From the NCBI RefSeq assembly GCF_019933235.1, contig NZ_CP082945.1:868001-932000 (forward strand): a DNA stretch of 64,000 nt, in the 5' to 3' direction. The translations under genes and the position numbers were made by a program. Under the pieces are notes generated by a model that saw only the letters and a list, made by a program, of their open reading frames with translations, was not told the DNA's origin and did no database searches. The stretch is from Streptomyces angustmyceticus (lineage in GTDB: Bacteria > Actinomycetota > Actinomycetes > Streptomycetales > Streptomycetaceae). Of the stretch, positions 60,004 to 64,000 are shown in pieces; the first letter of the stretch is position 1; each line of letters begins with the position of its first letter.

Positions 60004-60387
60004 ATGCCGCTCCCCCGCAGCCGCTCCGACCGCGACGCCCCTTCCCCGCTGCCGGCCGCGGCCGGTGTCTGGCGGGCGCTGGTGCGGCGGCCCAGGGAGA
60101 CGTCCACCGCCACCTTCGTCCTCGGCCCGCGGGGCACGGCGGTGCTGCTCTCGGGCACGGCGGGCCACGGCTCCTGGAGCACCACGGATACGGGGGTGTT
60201 CTCCTACCGGATCACCGAGCCCCTCATCGGCGCGGACGGCCGGTGCACGGGCTGGGTGGACGTCGACCAGACGGGCGTGTTGCGGGGTGCGGTGTTCACC
60301 AGTCGCGGGGTGTCCCGGGTGCACGACGCACGGGGCGTCCTGCGCTCCCGCGTACCGGTGGCGGTCCTCGCACGCCGGTGGGAGTGA
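60004..60387 (+). CDS. Small protein of unknown function, paralogue of the 59359 gene
   Basis: The 127-residue protein shares with its divergent neighbour the pattern TATFVLGPRGTAVLLSGTAG, then YRITEPLIGADGRCTGWVDV and FTSRGVSRVHDARGVL. It lacks the signal peptide, so the pair has one exported and one intracellular form. The ATG at 60004 follows CGAGGAG. Function is unknown. Confidence 0.65.
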   Translation: MPLPRSRSDRDAPSPLPAAAGVWRALVRRPRETSTATFVLGPRGTAVLLSGTAGHGSWSTTDTGVFSYRITEPLIGADGRCTGWVDVDQTGVLRGAVFTSRGVSRVHDARGVLRSRVPVAVLARRWE

Positions 60388-60401
60388 GCGCCGCACACGA
60401 A

Positions 60402-60435
60402 GGGGGCGGGCACCGGAGGTCCGGTACCCGCCCCC
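60402..60435. terminator. Bidirectional terminator between convergent genes
   Basis: GGGGGCGGG (60402-60410) pairs perfectly with CCCGCCCCC (60427-60435), and inside it CCGGA (60413-60417) pairs with TCCGG (60420-60424). It sits between the 60004 gene and the oxidoreductase gene, which converge. Confidence 0.75.
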
Positions 60436-60460
60436 GGCGCCCGGCCGGCCCGGCGTGCCG

Positions 60461-61492
60461 TCAGGCGGCCGTCAGATCCAGCGCGACATTGCCCCGGTAG
60501 GCCCCCTGGAGCAACGAGATCAGCGCGGCCGGCGCGGCCTCGATGCCGCCCTCGACGGAGGTGTGCGGGAAGACGAAAGTGCCCTCGGCCACCCACATCG
60601 CGAAGTGCCGCGTCCACGCGGTGATCTGCTCCGGCGTGTGGTACGTCGCGAACGGCCGCAGCTCCAGATGCTTGGTGATGGCCGTCATGAGGTCGAGCCG
60701 GGGGTGTGCCCGGTCGCCGTTCTGCGCGGACAGCGCACCGCACAGCGCGAACCGCGCGTGCGGGGCCGCGACCTCGATCGCGGCCTCGAACTGCTCCCCG
60801 CCGACGTTGTCGAAGAACACCTGGATGCCGTCCGGGGCCAGCTCGCGCAGCCGGTCGACGACCGGGCCGTCGTGGTAGTCGAAGGCGTCGTCGAAACCCA
60901 GCTCGCCCACCAGGTAGTCGACCTTCTCCTTGCTGCCCGCGCTGCCGATCACCCGGGCCGCTCCCCGGCACTTGGCGATCTGCCCGGCGAGCGAGCCCAC
61001 CCCGCCGGCCGCGCCGGAGACGAAGACCGTGTCGCCCTTGCCGGCCCGGGCGATGTCCGCCATGCCGTAGTAGGCGGTGGGCCCCTGACTCAGGTAGTAC
61101 ACCGGGCTGGGGAAGAGGTCCGGGTCCACCTTGAAGTAGGTGTTGGCCGGACCGCAGGAGTACTCGCTCCAGCCGGACATCGACTGGACGACGTCACCGA
61201 CGGCCAGGTCCGGGCTCGCCGACCGGACCACCGTGCCCAGGGCGCCCCCGCCGAGCCGCTCGCCGACCTGGAACGGCGGCAGCGGCAGCGGGCAGTCGGC
61301 CCGCATCAGGTCCTGGTAGGCCGCCGCCAGCGGCAGATGGTCCGTACGGACCAGGACCTCCCCGGGCGCCGGCTGCGGCACCTCGACCTCGACGATGTCG
61401 AAGTGGCCGAGGGTGAGTTCACCCTCCAAGTGCGCGGACAGCCGTACCTCCCGGGCCTTGGGCGGAATGCCGGGACCCACACCAGCGCTCAT
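60461..61492 (-). CDS. NADP-dependent MDR-family oxidoreductase (2-alkenal reductase-like)
   Basis: The 343-residue medium-chain dehydrogenase/reductase lacks the zinc ligands. It shows GVGSLAGQIAKCRGAARVIGSAGS as the NADP site, FFDNVGGEQFEAAIEV, and an N-terminal ferulic-like strand, matching the YncB/LTB4-12-HD group. Such enzymes reduce C=C bonds of enals and enones. The ATG at 61492 follows GGAGAG. It is not obviously part of the biosynthetic cluster. Confidence 0.88.
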   Translation of the reverse strand: MSAGVGPGIPPKAREVRLSAHLEGELTLGHFDIVEVEVPQPAPGEVLVRTDHLPLAAAYQDLMRADCPLPLPPFQVGERLGGGALGTVVRSASPDLAVGDVVQSMSGWSEYSCGPANTYFKVDPDLFPSPVYYLSQGPTAYYGMADIARAGKGDTVFVSGAAGGVGSLAGQIAKCRGAARVIGSAGSKEKVDYLVGELGFDDAFDYHDGPVVDRLRELAPDGIQVFFDNVGGEQFEAAIEVAAPHARFALCGALSAQNGDRAHPRLDLMTAITKHLELRPFATYHTPEQITAWTRHFAMWVAEGTFVFPHTSVEGGIEAAPAALISLLQGAYRGNVALDLTAA

Positions 61493-61616
61493 GACTCTCC
61501 TCCGTCGGCAGCCTGGGCTGAGAACACCCCAGGGATATCCCGGCCCGCTCGCGGCCGCCTCGGGCGCCGGTGCAGCGCCGGGCGGAACGGCGGGCGGTGC
61601 GGCGGGCCGGGGGCCG

Positions 61617-62144
61617 TCAGGCGTCGGGGGCGGCCTGCTGCAGGTCGAAGGCGTTGGCGCCGTCGAGGGACTCGCGGATGAGATCGGCGTGGCCGGCGTG
61701 CCGGGCCGCCTCCCCGATCAGGTGCAGCAGGATCCAGCGGACCGTGCGCGGCTCGTCCTGCGGGCCCCACGGGGTCTTGGGCATCGGCACCCGCTCGTCG
61801 AAGTCCTTGACCGCCCGCACCGCCTGCGCCACCTCGGTGCCCACCCGCTCGTGCTCGGCCAGCAGACCGGCCACCGTCTCCGCCGCGGGCACCTCGAACT
61901 CGGCCTGCCCGTCGCGCTGCAGCCAGTCGGCGCCCCGGCCGGCGATGACCGGGATCCAGGCCGGCTCCCCGCGCACGGCGTGGGTGAGCAGCGACGCGAG
62001 CGACAGCGTGCTGACGCTGGGGGTGCTGCGCGCCTGGTCGTCGGTGAGGCCGGCGAGCGCCCGGCGCAGCGCGGCGCGGTGCTCCTGCCAGGCCGCCAGC
62101 AGCTCTTCGCATTCGTCCATCCGGGGGTCAGCCATGGTCGGCAT
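61617..62144 (-). CDS. DinB-family / mycothiol-dependent-like (DUF664) protein
   Basis: The 175-residue four-helix protein has LTHAVRGEPAWIPVI in the position of the first metal histidine of DinB proteins and a C-terminal GEAARHAGHADLIRESLDG, the DUF664 signature. DinB-type proteins bind a metal with three histidines and often act with thiol cofactors. The ATG at 62144 is preceded by GAGAGGCGAG; a second ATG at 62135 is possible. Function is unassigned. Confidence 0.8.
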   Translation of the reverse strand: MPTMADPRMDECEELLAAWQEHRAALRRALAGLTDDQARSTPSVSTLSLASLLTHAVRGEPAWIPVIAGRGADWLQRDGQAEFEVPAAETVAGLLAEHERVGTEVAQAVRAVKDFDERVPMPKTPWGPQDEPRTVRWILLHLIGEAARHAGHADLIRESLDGANAFDLQQAAPDA

Positions 62145-62419
62145 GCCGGTCTCGCCTCTCGTCCGTGCTGGGTCCGCCGCGCCGTCCGCGGCGCCGGCCT
62201 GCACAACGCCGCAGGTCCGGCCGGGGACACGCGGCGCCGCAGGGCCCGCCTCCACCGTCCGTCCGCCACGCGGCGCCGGACACCGGGCCCGTGAAGGTGC
62301 GTCTGCCCCGTGGTGCCCTGCCCTAGCGCCTCTCCAGGGCGCGTCCAGCCCGTCGGGGCACGGTGGGCGCGCCACAGACCCCCGGCGACGGTGGCGCGCC
62401 ATGGCCGGAAGGAGCCGAT

Positions 62420-62950
62420 GTGTCCCAGGTATCGCACCGCACCGTGCCGCGGGTGACCGCGGAGCTGTATGTGGAGGTGCAGCAGTTCTACGCACGGCAG
62501 ATGCCGCTCCTGGAAGCCCGGAAGCTGGTGGAGTTCCTGGAGACCATGACCGAGGACGGTTCGATCGAGCACCGTCCGGGCGGCTGGAAGCTGGCGGGCC
62601 GTCAGCAGTTGCTGGCCGAGATGCGGGCGCGCCGCGGGGACCCGGAGCGGCCGCTCGTCGAGGAGATCTCCGCGCGCGACGCACGGGAGCACGACGTCGC
62701 GTACTACGACGGACTGGTCTACCGCTACTGGTTCGACCGGATGCACATCGAGCCGGCCGGCGAGGACACCCTGCACGTGCGCTACCAGGCGATCGTGAGC
62801 ATGACGGACGCCGCCGGCAAGGTCAGCTTCGAGCCGACCACGGTCGTGGAGGACGTCCTGGTGCGGATCGACGGTGAGCTGTACACCCGTTCCCGCGTCG
62901 TCACCCATGACTCCCCCGCCTGGGCCGACAAGATCCACAACCCGTCCTGA
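62420..62950 (+). CDS. NTF2-like (SnoaL-type) protein before a P450
   Basis: The 176-residue protein has the NTF2 cone-fold pattern: VTAELYVEVQQFYARQMPLLE, VEFLETMTEDGSIEHRPG, and C-terminal strands VVEDVLVRIDGELYTRSRVV. Related proteins occur as cyclases or binding partners in secondary metabolism. A strong GGAAGGAG precedes the GTG at 62420. The P450 gene starts 74 bp downstream on the same strand, so the two probably work together. Confidence 0.78.
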   Translation: MSQVSHRTVPRVTAELYVEVQQFYARQMPLLEARKLVEFLETMTEDGSIEHRPGGWKLAGRQQLLAEMRARRGDPERPLVEEISARDAREHDVAYYDGLVYRYWFDRMHIEPAGEDTLHVRYQAIVSMTDAAGKVSFEPTTVVEDVLVRIDGELYTRSRVVTHDSPAWADKIHNPS

Positions 62951-63024
62951 GCAGCCCGGCCGGCCGCCGGCCCCCGGTCCGATCCGATCCGATCCGAACA
63001 GGCCGCACACCGCGGAGGTGCCCC

Positions 63025-64000
63025 TTGTCCGCCTGCCCCGTCTCCGACGCGTTCCCCTTCCCCGGCTCGTCCTATCACGGCCCGGCCCCGCACTACGCCC
63101 GGCTGCGCACCGAACAGCCGGTGGTACGGGTGCGGACGGCGGGAGGTGTGGACGCCTGGCTGGTCACCCGGTACGAGGACGTCCGGGCGGCGCTGGCCGA
63201 TCCCCGGCTGAGCAGGGCGGAGACCTGCCGGCCCGGGGCACCCCGGATCGGGGGGTCGATGACGACCACGCCCGAGATGATCATTTCGCTGGACGGCGCC
63301 GAACACACCCGGCTGCGCAAGCTGGTGGTCGGCGCGTTCACCACCCGGCGGGTCGAGCGGATGCGGCCCGGGGTGCAGAAGGTGGCCGACGAGCTGCTGG
63401 ACGACATGGCGGACCGCGGCGGGCCGGTGGACCTGGTGCAGCGGCTGACGGTGCCGCTGCCGCTGACCGTCATCGGTGAGCTGCTGGGCGTCCCGCGCGA
63501 GGACCTGCGGCAGTTCGAGACCCACGCCCGCGCCTTCGCCACCGTCGACGACCGGGCCGGCGGCGCGGAGTCGCTGGCCGGGCTGGCCAAGCTCAACGAG
63601 TACATCGTGGGGCTGATCGCCGACAAGCGGGCCGAGCCCACCGGCGACATGCTCTCGGACCTGATCGCGGCCCGGGACCACGACGACCGGCTCAGCGAAC
63701 AGGAGCTGGTGACGTTCGGCTTCACCCTGATCGGCGCCGGGTTCGACACCACCGCCAACCAGCTCGCCAACTCCGTGCTGGCGCTGGTGGCCGGGCACCG
63801 CGACCAGTGGCGCGCCCTCGTCGAGGACCCCGGCCGCATCCCGGACGCCGTCGAGGAACTGCTGCGGCACGTCAACCTGTTCGCCACCGACACCTCGGGG
63901 TTCCCGCGAATGGCCGTCGAGGACCTGGAGATCGGCGGGGTGCGCATCGCCGCGGGCGAACCGGTCCTGCTGTCCCTGGCCTCCGCCAACCGCGACCCGT
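63025..64000 (+). CDS. Cytochrome P450 (3' end outside the window)
   Basis: The visible 325 residues start ACPVSDAFPFPGSSYHGPAP after the initiator. They include the C-helix region ISLDGAEHTRLRKLVVGAF, the I-helix LIGAGFDTTANQL and the K-helix EELLRHV. The heme cysteine lies beyond the edge. A TTG at 63025 preceded by GGAGGTG is the best start. It is a normal CYP105/107-like bacterial P450 by these motifs. The redox partner is not visible. Confidence 0.9.
   Translation, partial: MSACPVSDAFPFPGSSYHGPAPHYARLRTEQPVVRVRTAGGVDAWLVTRYEDVRAALADPRLSRAETCRPGAPRIGGSMTTTPEMIISLDGAEHTRLRKLVVGAFTTRRVERMRPGVQKVADELLDDMADRGGPVDLVQRLTVPLPLTVIGELLGVPREDLRQFETHARAFATVDDRAGGAESLAGLAKLNEYIVGLIADKRAEPTGDMLSDLIAARDHDDRLSEQELVTFGFTLIGAGFDTTANQLANSVLALVAGHRDQWRALVEDPGRIPDAVEELLRHVNLFATDTSGFPRMAVEDLEIGGVRIAAGEPVLLSLASANRDP

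Noticed and set aside
1..64000. tRNA, rRNA, insertion sequence or attachment site
   Set aside because: No tRNA arm pattern, transposase motif or terminal inverted repeat was noticed; a dedicated scan was not possible.

Overview
The window is a high-GC actinomycete chromosome segment, most likely Streptomyces. The evidence is the very high G+C with strong third-position bias, many GTG/TTG starts, rare TTA codons, a SARP activator, an AfsR/ActII-type type II polyketide locus and a conservon (cvn) operon. I identified genes from motifs and domain order by eye; no database search was run.

Left part (1-20.8 kb) is ordinary chromosome. A GntR-family repressor, an L-lactate permease (lldP) and the lutABC lactate dehydrogenase operon share three copies of the operator GGTC(G/C)GACC. 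They are followed by a TetR regulator, a frameshifted DUF305 relic, a repeat-rich Streptomyces protein, an FprA-type ferredoxin reductase, a divergent ArsR / Old Yellow Enzyme pair with twin TACGA-N6-TCGTA operators, and a run of housekeeping or conserved genes: BNR-repeat protein, uracil-DNA glycosylase, scramblase-like protein, GlcNAc-kinase-like protein, CbiX-like protein, SnoaL-like protein, lactonase and FUSC protein.

Middle part (about 21.1-53.6 kb) reads as one biosynthetic gene cluster built around a type II polyketide synthase. Leftward genes are SARP activator > acyl-CoA carboxylase beta > KS-alpha > KS-beta/CLF > ACP > discrete acyltransferase. A rightward unit follows: a small protein with a nitrile-hydratase-type leader, an E1-like/YcaO cyclodehydratase, and a histidine kinase / response regulator pair. 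A second leftward block carries RmlA-type nucleotidylyltransferase, AMACR-type racemase, citramalate synthase, KSIII-like acyltransferase, aromatase/cyclase, ABM monooxygenase, carboxylase epsilon subunit, acyl-AMP ligase, acyl-CoA dehydrogenase, ACP-AT fusion and PPTase. A rightward tailoring/resistance operon closes the cluster: AlkZ-like HTH_42 protein, SDR, epoxide hydrolase, P450, [2Fe-2S] ferredoxin and ferredoxin reductase.

How the cluster may work (inference): citramalate synthase makes a branched-chain precursor. The racemase, acyl-AMP ligase, dehydrogenase and Ser-type KSIII enzyme prepare and load an unusual, probably 2-methylbutyryl-like, starter. KS/CLF/ACP extend it with malonyl units, and the didomain cyclase folds it. 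The HTH_42 glycosylase-like protein suggests a DNA-alkylating product. Six promoter regions share the same SARP-box geometry (heptad, 11-bp repeat, 8 nt, -10), which ties both strands into one regulon. The YcaO and peptide genes are the unexplained component.

Right part (53.6-64 kb) is a conservon (CvnD-C-B-A), an orphan sugar-binding lipoprotein, a divergent pair of related small proteins, an MDR oxidoreductase, a DinB-like protein, an NTF2-like protein, and the start of a second P450 cut by the window edge.
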